Assembly (NCBI GenBank): GCA_020747015.1
Contig: JAGTJM010000001.1
Location: 1,054,001-1,118,000 of the forward strand
Length of the DNA: 64,000 nt
Source of the DNA: Pyrenochaeta sp. MPI-SDFR-AT-0127
Taxonomy: Eukaryota; Ascomycota; Dothideomycetes; Pleosporales; Cucurbitariaceae
Direction of reading: 5' to 3'
The position numbers were made by a program, and so were the translations under genes. Below, in pieces: positions 12,294 to 24,124 of the stretch. The number at the start of each line of letters is the position of its first letter. The stretch's first letter is position 1. The notes beneath the pieces are model-generated. The model saw only the letters and a program-made list of their open reading frames with translations, searched no databases and had not been told where the DNA came from.

Positions 12294-13680
12294 ATGACTC
12301 CAAACTATACCGAGAATTCCGGGCACCATAATGACTCGCGCTTCCTTGGATTTGGATGGTCTTCAAGCAGAGCCCGTAACTTGCTTGTTGCTTGCCTTGG
12401 GGAATTTGTGGGAACATTTCTCTTCTTGTTCTTCGCTTTTGCAGCCACCCAAGTCGCCAACAACCTCCTCGGCGATAACCCTATGGATATCGGCACGTTG
12501 ACATACATCTCACTGGCTTTTGGCTTTTCACTAGCAGTCAATGTCTGGATCTTCTTCCGCATCAGCGGAGGCTTATTCAATCCTGCTGTGAGTTACCCCA
12601 GCAGGACGGTCTGATGGACAGGAGTGCCCACGGAATGCCCCATGAGCTCCTCCGTCATAGTGTGTGACAAGGTGTATCCACGACTGACTCTATTAGGTCA
12701 CTGTCGCCATGGCTCTCATCGGCGCCGTTCCCTGGTTGAAGGCTAGTCTCCTCGCCGCTTCACAGTTGCTTGCGGGTATCGCCGCTGCTGGCCTCGTGTC
12801 AACCCTTTTCCCTAGACCGCTCTCTGTCAGTACGAGCCTTAGCACTGAGACATCTGTTGTGAGAGGCTTGTTCATTGAGATGTTCTTGACCGCCCAACTC
12901 GTCTTTTGCATCTTTATGCTGGCCGCCGAAAAGCACAAGTCAGCATTTATTGCCCCCGTCGGTATCGGACTAGCTTTGTTCATTGCTGAATTGGCTGGTA
13001 AGTAGCCTCCAGCATCAGTGACCTTCCATTGCACTAATTTGGACAGGTGTATACTTCACAGGAGGATCATTGAACCCTGCTCGCTCCTTCGGCCCCTCTG
13101 TAGTTTTGCGCAGTTTCCGAAGCTACCATTGGATCTACTGGGTGGGGCCGCTTCTCGGTGCAATCCTTGCTGTACTATTTTACCGTTTGATCAAGTTGCT
13201 CGAGTACGAGACAGCCAATCCTGATGCTGACGGCGATGGTCACATTGTATACCGGGTTGACTCGCGGGATCAGACTATTTTTGACGACAGCCGCACCACA
13301 AGTAAGTGTACATCATCCATTTGGGTTCGGTCATTCCTGACGCTTGTATAGCCCGTCGCACAACGGATGGAACCAATGAAGATGACTTCGGACCGCGATT
13401 CCAGCCAAGCAGGAAGCAGCCTGCTCAAAGCCAACGCCAAGTAGACCTTTTAAGCAATATGGATCGAATAACCACAGCGCACATGGAGAAGTCGGGACAT
13501 TCACCAGTGTTTGCTCACGGCATAGATGGTCACCGATCCGACAGTCTGAATGGCGCCTTCAACAATGCCGATGACCAACGGGGTACCCAGTACAGTGGCA
13601 AGCATTCTCGCCATGAAATGGCTTCTGATCGAAGTTATCGTAGTGGTCCGAGTGCGGAATCTGGCAGCTCAAAGTCGTAG
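12294..13680 (+). CDS. aquaporin (MIP family water channel)
   Basis: Four exons were checked: 12294-12587, 12697-12997, 13047-13301 and 13352-13680, giving 392 residues. The MIP fold is clear: helix 1 with CLGEFVGTFLFLFFAFAATQ, first half-helix GGLFNPAVTVAM (first NPA box, split by intron 1), and second half-helix GGSLNPARSFGPSVV (second NPA box). Both boxes are canonical NPA and the second is followed by the Arg of the selectivity filter, so this looks like an orthodox aquaporin more than an aquaglyceroporin; no transport assay can be inferred. The last helix ends at about residue 260 (LGAILAVLFYRLIKLLEYE). A polar C-terminal tail of about 120 residues follows, presumably cytosolic. Immediately after the TAG stop the frame continues Ser-rich for 17 codons to TGA (see findings). 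Confidence 0.93.
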
Positions 13681-14553
13681 TCTGGCTCGTCTTCCAGCTC
13701 AAGCTCGGATGCGAGTGCTGTACCCAGTGCCTGACATGAGAAGCCGTCTACAGGCCCCGGCTGTATCGACGGTATCCTATATTGGCCTTGCTGTTTCTTG
13801 CCTGGCTTTATACTCCGGGCTATATTTTGTCCGGATTGATGAGCCTTTGTTAGTGGGGCTATGATAGCCGGGCGTTGGCACATGATTTCCTATGGATGCA
13901 CCTTAACATTCTTGCTTTTGGGTTCAAATCGTGCAAAGTAACGACATCATAGCGTCCTTCCTCACTGAGTGGTTATCCCTTCCTACTTTAGTTTTTCTGA
14001 AGAATGGAGGCATAGTCTCCACCTAGTCCTTCAATAGCTTTATACGTGGTGTCATCCCGTAATTAGATGAACGAATTATACGCAAGATTGAGAAATTCGC
14101 ATCGCAATTTTGACAGATTCATGCCCATCTCTCAATCTCACAAGTCAGCTCGATTAACCCATGACTTTGACAGGCCGAACCAATTCTTGCCGATGACCGC
14201 GAAATTTTGGATTTGACTTCACTCTAGTCTCCGACGCAATGAAAGTACCAAAGATCGCGCTCTCGGATTTCTGTAGATATTCCAGCAAGTGATGAAGAAG
14301 GGTATGAGGAGGCGAGATGGAATACAAATGCAGTATAGTAGATAGTACATTGATTTGGCTCTGCCAAAGGACTAGCCGGAGGTGATGTATTGTAATAGTA
14401 GCCCAGAAGTATATGCAGGTATAACCGGCCAAAACGCCCACGTTGCATGGAAACAAGACATTATGCGCCAAACACTGAGTGTGGACTCGCATTCCGAGCC
14501 ATTCATCCACATTGATACCCTTAATCGTGTCGAATCATCGTCTCAATTCAATT
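13681..14553. other. convergent intergenic region
   Basis: Tail-to-tail region between aquaporin (+) and PRI2 (-). It contains the possible 17-codon readthrough extension of the aquaporin frame (13681-13734) and otherwise 3' flanking sequence. Short frames here show nothing recognisable. Confidence 0.5.
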
Positions 14554-16180
14554 CTACTCCTCCATCTTGTCTACCGCGCCAACACCAACTATGCCAGCAT
14601 TTCCGTCTCCGAGATGCTTCAAGAGCCAACTCCGCTTGAAATATGTATTCGGATGTACAATTGTATCCAGATCTGTGGCGCTCCAGCTGCCGTCATCTTT
14701 CACCTTCTTGATCTCGCGCTTGTGGCTCCATTCAAACACCCTGTTACACGCGACATGATAGCGCTGCTTACTGACATCTTCTTTGACTGTCTTTAGAACA
14801 TCACGGTCGTTGACGCCAACACGTTGTAGCATGGCAGTCAGGTTGTCTGACGTGAATGATCGGTACGGGCAGCCGTGGGACTGGCCAGGACCGGGGAGCG
14901 GTTCTGTTAAAAGTTTTTGACACGAGTAGGGTGTATAACCGCGGCCGCGACGGTTTGCGTCTCCTCCCACGTCGCCATAGGAATGGCGAATGTTGTATTT
15001 GTATTCCTTTTGGAACTTTTCGTCTGTGATCAATTTGAAAGAGCGCCGCCAGAATACAAGACATTCGTCGAGGCTTAGACCAATGCCTTTCAAGAACAAC
15101 GTGTACTGTAGGCGACCGAAGTGCTTGAGATGTGAGTTCTCGCGCAGTGTCATGTGCAAGTTGCGCATGCAGAGCGGGAAGTTCTGAGAGAGAGTGTCGA
15201 TGCTATTTGCGGTTATGGTGGAGAGGCCGTCAATGTTAGCATCTGAAGTGGAGTATGCGGCATCGGGGGCTGTGAAGGATTGCGAAAGATGGGCGAGAAT
15301 GGGGGCGAGGCGGTCATCTTCGTCGAGACGTGGAAGGGCGCGTGCTGTGAGCTGGATATATGTTAGTGCAACCCTCGAAGTTGATTGAGTATTGGCATAC
15401 CTCCAGCGCCTCATCCAGCTTCTTCGTGAAGTCGGCAACCACAAGACTCAGCTGCTCTCGTTGCGGTACATACGCTTTCCCTCTCTTCAACAAGACCTTT
15501 CGCTGCTCCACCAGCTCGGGTACCCTTTCCCAATCCACTTTGAACCACTCTTGCTCTTCGCCCTTCTTTAGACCGCTAGCAGCATGCAGTTCCTCCTTGA
15601 ATTGTCTCTTTTCATCCTCGCCAACCTCTTCCCATTCCAAATTCAGTCCCCTAACAAATTCCTGCCGCTCTCTTGAATCATCTTCCTTGAATCTTAACCT
15701 GAAAAGCATAGTCTCTAACCTTGAGAATCGCCGTCGAAGATCCTCTGTTGCTGAGAACGCGAGTCGCAGTATGAAATGTGAATAGTGGTCCTTTCTCCTC
15801 TCCTCCTGCAGCTTTGCGCTTTTCGATGTATTTGACCGTAGCGGGAGGTGCTTTTCTAGTATACCTGACATATACTCGGCGGTTTCTTCAGGGCTACGAT
15901 TGCGAAACTGGCATGCTTCCAGCTCAGAGAGGACTGTTAAATACGATTAGCACTCAATTAGCCCCGATGATGTCCACACTTATTTCTCACCTTTCAATCG
16001 CTTGATTGCCCATGTCTCGAATTCCTCAAGCGTGATCTCTGCCGTAGGTGGTAACACATAGAAATTGAGCCGGTGCTCATAGTTCTGCTGTTGAAATTCG
16101 GCTTTTGCAAACTGTCTTTTCTTGTGATCGAGGTTTGCACGTCGCTTAGTATCGACTCGGGAGTAATCGTGGCGGATCAT
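14554..16180 (-). CDS. PRI2: DNA primase large subunit
   Basis: Three exons were checked: 16180-15991, 15933-15401 and 15351-14554 (introns 57 and 49 bp), giving 506 residues. The start MIRHDYSRVDTKRR followed by LNFYVLPPTAEITLEEFE matches the usual fungal PRI2 N-terminus; frame upstream of it opens only with TTG. The four cysteines that hold the 4Fe-4S cluster are all present: FPLCMRNLH, YTPYSCQKLL, SHGCPYRSF and HVACNRVFEW. Established family role: with the small catalytic subunit it makes RNA primers and hands them to DNA polymerase alpha in the nucleus; the C-terminal Fe-S domain contacts the template-primer. Both introns are in the N-terminal half. No oddities. Confidence 0.95.
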
Positions 16181-16455
16181 ATTGTCGCTGTCTGGTCTTG
16201 TTGTGAGCGCTGGGGTCCTCAATGTTGGTGATGATGCTGAATGGTTAAGTGGTGGCGCGTCGCGCGTTCATACGCGTCCATAGCGCTAACCTCATTTGGA
16301 ATACGCGCATCAAATACACTTCGTGTCGATGCATGACTTACAGGGGCAATGACAAGATATTGGCTTGGTATGCGTCTATTGGCTCTAGGATCTTCTATGG
16401 AATGTACATTGCCCACAGCGTGCAGTCATCGTGCGAATAGTACCAGTTGGGACAC

Positions 16456-17620
16456 TCAACCCAGCAAGTCACCCAAGGCATTTACATAAGCCATAGGCAC
16501 CGTCGGCGCTCCTTCAGTCAGGAAATCCTCCTTCTTGCTGACACCTGTCAAAACGGCTAGCGTTCCTCCCAGCTTGCCATCAATGCCAAACTGGATATCT
16601 GTATTCATCCTGTCGCCAACCATGCAAGTTCTGCGACGGTCAAACTTGAACTTGCCCTCAACAGCATCCATCATTGCTTGGCTCGGCTTGCCCAAAGACA
16701 GTGGTTCTCTTCCGATGGCCTTTGCTAAACCAGCGCCTGAAGATCCGGCACCGGGAAAGAGGGTATGCGACATTGGTAGAGTGCTGTCAATATTTGTTGC
16801 CAAATACTCTGCGCCACGTTGAAGGTACTGGAAAGCAATTGCGGTTTTCAGGTAGTTGGAGTGAAAATCGAGCCCACTGAGAACGATGCCAACGTCTGGA
16901 TCTAACAGACTGCCATTGGAGATGTTTTCAAAGTCCTCTGGCTGAATGTCACGGCGATAAGCGGGATCGGTGCCTCCTATGTATGGAACACCCTCAGACT
17001 CTAGCTCCTGCTCGACACCTGACTCTCCGAGCACAAACACTTTATTCTTTGGAGCCGGTAGTTTGAGGATACGAGCTATGTATACCGCAGCGCTGTAGGA
17101 GGAACCAAAAACTTCGTTCTGTGTTGATGTCAGCTAAAGCAGCATCAACAGCACAGCTCGCACGTACAACTTCTGCAGGTATCCCTAGCTTGTCAAATTT
17201 CTTCTTGTAATCTGCTCGCGATTTCGTGCTATTGTTGGTAACGAACACAAGCTGCTTGCCTGCTCTTTGTGTCAAAATCTGCGACATTGTCTCATACATG
17301 ACGTTCTTACCTTTACTCCTAAGCAGTTCAAGCGTTTCTGGGACCTTCTCGTAGAGGTGATCGCCAGACCAAAGGACGCCTATCCTTCTTCACAGTCAGT
17401 AGGCTGCGACGTAGCGTCGAGGACGATATCCAATTGTGCTCTAATTATCACACAGTGTAGGAACGGGCAACATATACCATCGCAGTCGAATAGGAACACC
17501 TTCAGCGGCGGGTCAGCGTGTTTGATGATAGTGGGGCGCTCTTTGTAGACTCACATCGAATCGAGAGAGAAATTCTTCGATCGCAGCTTTGTCGCCTGAC
17601 AGGAATTGGGGCTTCGACAT
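16456..17620 (-). CDS. HAD-superfamily phosphatase, PHO13/4-nitrophenylphosphatase type
   Basis: The gene starts MSKPQFLSGDKAAIEEFLSRFD at 17620 (first exon 17620-17555) and ends at 16456. At least four short introns lie in the first 600 bp. After splicing the HAD motifs appear in order: VFLFDCDG-VLW (nucleophile Asp and general acid Asp, split by an intron), LVFVTNNSTKSRADYKKK (motif II Thr), and MVGDRMNTDIQFG near the C-terminus (motif IV Asp) with K in between (SLGKPSQ). The cap region and the size, about 300 residues, fit the C2-capped p-nitrophenylphosphatase/phosphoglycolate phosphatase group. In yeast, Pho13 acts in metabolite repair by removing 2-phosphoglycolate and related inhibitory phosphates. 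Cytosolic; no targeting sequence seen. Gene lies 275 bp upstream of the PRI2 start, same strand. Confidence 0.88.
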
Positions 17621-17840
17621 GATTCTAGGTGAACTGAGAGGCAAGAGTGAGACGAGCTGAACAGGTCACAATAGTTGAAAGATGATGGTGGGGTGCTTGG
17701 CGTGGACCCTTATTCCAGTCTCGGAACGAAATCCGATCAATTCCGATATTGGTAGCGAGAACAAAGCTTCATTAGTATCGTAAATTTCTCTACGTAATCT
17801 ACTGCAGATTGTTTTCTGTTTACAACTTGGGTCCTTCTAT

Positions 17841-19518
17841 TCAATCAACAACAATCTTCTTCTCTAGCTCCTCGAAATTTTCAAAGAAGCTGTCAAACAG
17901 GTTGACGGCGTGCTCCACGTCATGAGCACCACCGGTCTCACGGATGCTGTGCATACTGAGTTGAGGATTGCCTAGGTCGAGTGTACGGGCACCCATGGCG
18001 GCTGACAGCATAGGTCCAATAGTGCTGCCACAGGACGAGTCGTTGCGAACAACGAAGAGTTGCAGCGGAACACCTGCCTTGGTCGAAGATGGGCTGGACG
18101 AGGCCGGTTTCGCTCGGCGGGCAGCCTCCTGAAGCAAAACAATGCCAGGGGTATTCGTAGCATAGCGTGCATTGGCGTTGACCTTGATGACGGTGCCCTT
18201 GTTCATTTCCGGCCTGTGCTGAGACTCGTACTTTGCTGGGTAATTTGGATGTACCGAGTGCGCCATATCTGCAGAAATGAGAAACGAGGTCGACAGCGTC
18301 TGTTCGAATGCAGTAGCGGTGTCATTATCTAGCTTGTCATACGATTTATCTGAGTTGTTCTCAGAAGCTGGCAAGACAGAAAGACGACGTATCACAGCAG
18401 GTAGCAAATTTGAATCTGCTCCCTGGGCTGTTTGAGAGCCAATTTCCTCATGGTCGAAGCAGGCGATGAGGCGAATGATGGAGTCGTTATCCAGGGCTGT
18501 GGGTGACGAGAGACTCTTGATCAAGCCCTCTACGCTGCAGTATGTCATCATCAGGTTGTCCAGCCGCGGAGAGAAGATGAGTTCGTTGTTGAGACCGCCG
18601 ATGGCCGACTTTTGCGTATCATAGAGCACCATTTCGAAGTCAACAACATCGTTAGGGTCTGCTTGAGCTTCCTCTGCAATTATGTCGACAAGATAAGAGT
18701 GGTGTCGCTGAATAGGAGTTGCGAGAGGCTCGAATGAGCCACCCTTGACCTCGTCATCGACCTTGGACTCTTCGGTCTTGCCCTGCCTGTTGAGTTCCGC
18801 TGCGACCAGTCCAGCAATAGGAAAGAGCTGTGTCTCTTTGTTGAACTGGAAGTTCTCTTGGCGGTCGAGATGGATAGCCAAGGTGGGTATCCTGAGGATG
18901 GGTCGCTCAACCTTGACCAGGCGCTGCTCGATGTTGCCCTCCTTTGTCCGCACCATCGCGCGCCCGGCAATGCTGAGGTCGCGATCGAACCAAGTATGCC
19001 ACAGTCCGCCACCGTACGTCTCACATGCCACCTGGAGGAAGCCGTCGCTCTGTCGCTTTGACACGGGCTTGATGCGTAGACATGGCGAGTCTGTGTGGGC
19101 ACCAATCATGCCAATGGGGTGGCCAGCCTTCCATTTTTTGCCCACAGCGAAAGCGACAATGGACGATCCGTTGCGGGTCAGATAGTATTTTCCTCCGGGT
19201 TGGATGGTCGATGCCCACGAATCTCGCTCCTAGCGTGACGGTTAGTCTATGGAAGCTGCGATGTTTCTCTAGGCATGTCCAACTTGGCTGGTTGACAGGG
19301 CACATGCATATCGTACTACCTCGCTTGCGTACTTACCCTGATCTGCTTAAAGCCAACATTTTCTAACCGCTCTTTGGCAGACTTGACGGCATGGAATGCT
19401 ACAGGCGTGGTCAACAGAGGGGTCACACGGCACCAACAACGGGCAACATACGTGTGGGCGAGGCATTGACGAAGGAGAGGAAGTCCTCGGCGGCCTTGAG
19501 AGACGGCTTGGTGGCCAT
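17841..19518 (-). CDS. aspartyl aminopeptidase, M18 family
   Basis: The main exon runs from about 19238 to 17841, preceded by two short exons; spliced N-terminus MATKPSLKAAEDFLSFVNAS then PTPFHAVKSAKERLENVGF then ERDSWASTIQPGGKYYLTR. The ATG at 19518 is chosen because MATKPS begins the conserved domain; an in-frame upstream ATG (19629) would add about 37 residues, hydrophobic and Arg-containing, which could be a mitochondrial leader but is unsupported. M18 zinc-peptidase signatures are present: IGAHTDSPCLRIKP (first metal His/Asp), ACFDHEEIGSQTAQGA (catalytic Glu and metal ligand), ISADMAHSVHPNY and SIRETGGAHDVEHAV (last metal His). The enzyme removes N-terminal Asp/Glu from peptides; the sequence resembles cytosolic DNPEP/Ape4 rather than vacuolar Ape1, as it lacks a long propeptide. 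Confidence 0.93.
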
Positions 19519-20427
19519 GGTCCGGGTTAGACAGGGCCAAGCTGACCGCGTTGGTGGGACGAGAAGACTGAAGGATGGTGCTGTTGGCTGGCAGCGCAGG
19601 AGAAGAGCTGGAGGAGAGCCAGCGAGCATATGGATTGGGTGACGGAGGGCTGCTCAGCGGCCGCGGGCGGTGTGGGGTGCGGGCAGCGCAGGCCGTCGCA
19701 GGGTTCCTGGGCCGGCGAGGCGAGACAGCGGGAACGCCTAGCGTGGCCGGGGGGTTGATTGGCTGGCGACGGCAGCCAACGCGTGCGCAGAACATCAAAA
19801 CAGCGACAAGCCAAACAGAGAGACGACACGACCGTGACGGGAACAAAGCAGCCCTCGCGCACCACCTCAACCACCCTCACCTCACCTGCCACCGCGCAGC
19901 GCGACCCTTTATTACCACCGCCCAATCTCCCCTCGCCCCCCAGTGTCCGCCCAGCTCGAGCACCCAACCCTGCGCCGACACCCCATCGCTTCTGTCCCTC
20001 CTTGCCTGCGCCGCCGCCTGCGCTGTTCCCGCTGCTTGCGGCTCTGTCCACTTCGAGCTCCGACCTAGCAACAAAGGCGCCCGACCACCGCCCCGCCATC
20101 GCGCACCACCACAACAACCACAAGCATTGCCCGATTGCAATGCGCACCGTGTTCGACTAAGCAGGAGGCTATTGTTTGGACTGTGGCCCCTTGAGAATCG
20201 CTGTTGCTGGCCAAGAGGTGGGACAAACGACCCAGGGGCTTCCCTACCAGCCGTCGCAACCACCACAACTCGACGTCCCCCGCGTATTCACCGCATCTTT
20301 CGCGTCCGTCACCTGTCCTGTTAGGCGATTGCTGGCTGCAGTTACGCTGGCCGAGTGCGACAGACCCACACAAACAGCCCTCTACTCTGCGCAGCGCCCG
20401 CCATCGCTACACTCCGACATCACCACC
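19519..20427. promoter_or_regulatory. divergent promoter between aspartyl aminopeptidase and Cdh1 genes
   Basis: The start codons are 909 bp apart on opposite strands. The region is GC-rich and low in complexity (C/A-rich on the plus strand around 19850-20130), which keeps long frames of 200-250 codons open on both strands; these have biased, repetitive composition and no domain, so I treat them as non-coding. No known binding site can be assigned with confidence. Confidence 0.5.
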
Positions 20428-22407
20428 ATGGCGCGAGACAACGCAACAGAGGCAGCCACAGCGACGGCGCATATCGAACCAGACATGAGCACGCCCACAC
20501 TCATCTCTCCGCCGGAATCAAAAACACCCCCTACCGAGACGCACAAGCGCAACCAGGCCGCCTTCGAACCCAATACCCGCGACAGGAACTCAGAACCCGT
20601 AGATGCGTCAGCGCTGTCAAAAGCGCTTGAGCAGTTCGAGCAGGCCGGCCGAGTGAGAGAGCGGACGCCCACAACAAGCCCCAGTCGCAAGCGCCCGCGC
20701 ATATATGGCGACAGGTGAGTTTAGAGGCACGGTGCATGTGGATTGGAGTCGTTCAGCTGACACGAGAGCCAGATTCATCCCAAATCGTGCCGGTCAAGAC
20801 CTGCAGGCCAGCTTCAACCTCCTCCATGACGATGGTTCGCCAGCGACGCCCTCCAAGGCTAGGCGCACCCCCCACAACGAACTTCATTTCCAGAAGAGTG
20901 AGTAGATCCAGACCGAACTCTCTGGATGCATGGCTAACAATGTCACAGCTGAAGAAGCAAATCGAACTTACTCTGCCGTCCTCCGACAGGAGATGTTTGA
21001 GGACTCGGTGCCCCAAGCATTTCCACAGAGTTTATCCCCAACGGACAGTGCTAATATGCGTACGGCTGGACGCTCGCATACTCCTCCAGCTAGGACTACT
21101 GGATCATTACCCCCACCTACACTGACTCCTTCAACCCCACACAAGAACCTGTTCTCATACTCTGGCCAACCTACACCATCACGGACACCATCAAGCAGAC
21201 ATGGTGTGCTAAATCTCAATGCCCGCTCAGACCTGTACAGCTTATCGCCCATCAAGTATAGCAGTCAGCGAATGCTTCTTAGCCCTCAGCGAGCTCCTCG
21301 GGCTGTTTCTAAAGTTCCCTACAAAGTCCTGGATGCACCAGACCTAGCAGACGATTTCTACCTTAATCTCGTCGACTGGGGCAGCCAAAACACCCTAGGC
21401 GTCGGCCTTGGGTCGTGTGTTTACATGTGGAACTCGAGCAGTGGGCGCGTGACCAAGCTATGCGAATTGGCCGATGATTCGGTCACGAGCGTTAATTGGA
21501 TACAACGCGTAAGTCTCCAAAACACCATGAAGTTATGTTTGCTAACAACACGCAGGGTTCCCACATCGCCATCGGCACCAATCGGGGCCAAGTACAGATC
21601 TGGGATGCTCAAACACAGCGTCGCCTACGTACCATGATGGGTCACACAGCTCGTGTTGGTGCCCTTGCTTGGAACGAGCACATCCTAACATCAGGGTCAA
21701 GGGATCGTACCATTTATCATCGCGATGTGCGGCAACCAGACCAATGGCTTCGTAAGCTGGTTGGGCACAAACAAGAGATATGTGGTCTCAAGTGGAATCA
21801 CGAAGACCAACAGCTGGCCTCTGGAGGCAACGATAATAAGCTCATGGTCTGGGAGAAGCTCAATGCCGAGCCCACATTTAAGTGGAGCGAACACCAAGCT
21901 GCTGTCAAGGCGATTGCCTGGAGCCCACATCAACGCGGCCTGCTCGCCAGCGGTGGTGGCACGGCAGATCGGACGATAAAATTCTGGAACACACTCATTT
22001 CATCCAATGGCCCATCGGCCTCCTCCCTTGCCGCCGCATCGGCTGCCGCGTCTGCATCAAGTTCTGCAAATGTGCCCATCTCACCTACAGCACCGGCAAA
22101 CTTAATAAACAGCCTCGATACTGGCAGTCAGGTGTGCAACCTCGCATGGTCGAAAAACAGCAACGAGATTGTGTCCACTCATGGATATAGCCAGAACCAA
22201 ATCATCGTCTGGAAATACCCGAGCATGCAACAAGTCGTTTCATTGACTGGCCATACCTATCGAGTTCTCTACCTAGCAATGAGTCCAGATGGCCAGGTCA
22301 TTGTGACTGGCGCCGGTGACGAAACGCTTCGGTTCTGGAATGCTTTCAAGAAAAAGGAGCGAACTGGCGGCCTCAGTAGCATGGACAGTTGGGGTGTTAT
22401 ACGCTAG
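20428..22407 (+). CDS. CDH1: APC/C co-activator Cdh1/Fizzy-related, WD40 protein
   Basis: Four exons were checked: 20428-20714, 20773-20897, 20949-21508 and 21556-22407, giving 607 residues. The N-terminus carries TP/SP sites next to a basic cluster (RTPTTSPSRKRPR), then the C-box DRFIPNR at about residue 95, split by intron 1. The motif QDLQASFNLLHDD after the C-box and FYLNLVDWGSQNTLGVGL at the start of the propeller are the Cdh1 rather than Cdc20 version. Seven WD-type blades follow, with an Ala/Ser-rich insert at about residue 490 in a late blade. The protein ends in Ile-Arg, the IR tail that docks on APC/C TPR subunits. Established role: recruits substrates to the anaphase-promoting complex at mitotic exit and G1, switched off by CDK phosphorylation; the TP/SP sites fit that. 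Confidence 0.95.
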
Positions 22408-23294
22408 CTCTACCATGTGCTCTGTGCGTCCTTTGCTGACCTTGTATAACAGGACTGAAGCCCACTAGCAACATATAGTGCAGGTAGACTTCTCTGGCTG
22501 CGTTTTCATATCAAGAACGAGTCTGTGCGCATGATCACAGCTTGTTCATGATATGATTACCTGTGAAAGTTGTCATTCAGTCCACGCTATCTCCTTGCGG
22601 CTCGAGCAAGTTCTCCAGTGTGTATGGATACGATCAAACTATCGTTCGACATTTCTTCTTATCAGCATGGACCCAGGCGTCACGACGGATTGATACCATG
22701 GCATTTATTTTTGCGGCATCTTGCGGGATACTCAGGCATATTCACGAGTATGGGCGTTTGCATTTGTTTTATTTTGGGGGGGGATTGGCCTGGATGATGA
22801 CCTGTCAGGCACCCTTCGTATTCATGATGGGTGGCTCTACTGGCATTTGCACTTCGGCGACTTGTTGGCTGAGGCTGGAGTTCAGGGCATTGGAAGGGAG
22901 GCAAGTGGGTTAGGCAGCTTAATGCTGTTTTTTGTACCCCATTATGATCATGACTGTACAATATTAGCCAAAGATACCAAAGACTCCTTCCGTAGTTGCC
23001 AGGAAGAAATAATTTTCACCTTCTGCTGTTCGACCAGGATATCGTCTTTGCCTGCTTACGTCCCCACAGCAGGAGACGACCAAAGTTCCATCCATGGCTT
23101 CTAATACACTGCATAATTCTGCATGGTCCTTGCTTGACTGCAAAGGGGCAACGTCGAATTTGCACAACTTAATCAATGACTATTTAATTCCGAGGTCTCG
23201 ATCGGCAGGCTATGCATAGTCAAGAGTTGGATATGGTAGCAGAACGCCGACAAATGCAACAAATGCACAAGGGTGGCCCTGGAAAGCGAGACAC
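22408..23294. other. intergenic, 3' flank of Cdh1
   Basis: No supported gene. A run of eight G occurs at about 22774-22781. Short frames on both strands look like chance. The right end is the downstream flank of the decayed dehydrogenase. Confidence 0.5.
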
Positions 23295-24124
23295 CTAGGT
23301 ACTGAAGCCTCCGTCAATATCGATAACAGTGCCTGCGAATAGTCAAACCAAAATTTATCGTCACTTGCCCATTCCTGTGTTCATCGAGTCTTACCTGTGA
23401 TGCACGATGATTTATCACTCAACCGGGAACTATATCGGTGCCTTTCGCACCCTAAAGTATAAACGGCAGCCACAGCGACTTACAAGAACTCTGTCAAATC
23501 AGCCACCTCTTCCGGCGCACCCAGATGACCCATAGGCACGATGTCTTCCCACGATGCTCCCAGCACGCACCGGAAGTCAGCCAGACTGCCGGCCATGAGC
23601 AGCGTATCAACAGGTCCGCTAGCAAAGAATTTAGTTTCTAATTTCCATGAAGATATTCGTCATTTTACTGACGGTGCAATAGCATTGATGCGGATATTTT
23701 GAGGTGCAAGCTCGTGGGCTATGCATCTGGTCAGCGCAATAACACCGGCTTTGGAAGCTGCAGAGTCTGCTCCTTTGGAGAGGCCGTGATGTCTGAGAAT
23801 ACTGGAGATGTTCACGATGCAACTGCCGGGATTGAGGTATGGAATTGCAGATCGAATGCAGTTCATTGTGCCAGCGGTTGACTTCAAAAGTCAATTGCCA
23901 TTGATTGGTGCTGATGTTGCGGATCTCGCGCTTCGCAAGGCATTAGTATTCCAAGAAGCGTCTGCTTGGATGGGCCCATTTTCGTGTACTTCTTTTGATT
24001 CGTAAGGGCGTCGGTCGGCAATGGAAACAATGGCACCCTGCCGGGCGAGAAGGCGGGCAGTAGCCCAACCCAATTACCCCATGCCACCCGTGATGGTCAT
24101 GACTTTTCTGTGGAAGTAAGACAT
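23295..24124 (-). pseudogene. decayed short-chain dehydrogenase/reductase (SDR)
   Basis: Reading leftward from ATG 24124, the frame starts MSYFHRKVMTITGGMG, hits TAA, then resumes in frame as LGWATARLLARQGAIVS, the N-terminal Rossmann region. After about 40 more codons there is another stop, and the central part of an SDR (the region with the NAG motif) is absent. The frame then resumes as TAGTMNCIRSAIPYLNPGS, IVNISSILRHHG and ASKAGVIALTR..INAIAPS, hits TGA, and continues in the same frame to ASGPVDTLLMAGS and GHLGAPEEVADLTEFL; after a possible intron comes GTVIDIDGGFST and a stop at 23295. The catalytic Tyr of YxxxK reads Ser. Stops, an internal deletion and loss of the active-site Tyr together argue for a pseudogene. 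The family is NAD(P)-dependent oxidoreductases; the original substrate is unknown. Confidence 0.85.

Noticed and set aside
13915..13940. ggttcaaatc resembling a tRNA B box
   Set aside because: No matching A box or foldable cloverleaf around it.
19527..20324. Long overlapping open frames on both strands (206 codons minus, 249 codons plus)
   Set aside because: They lie in the GC-rich low-complexity promoter between two divergent genes; residue composition is repetitive (Pro, Arg, Gly, Ala) and no motif or splice logic supports them.
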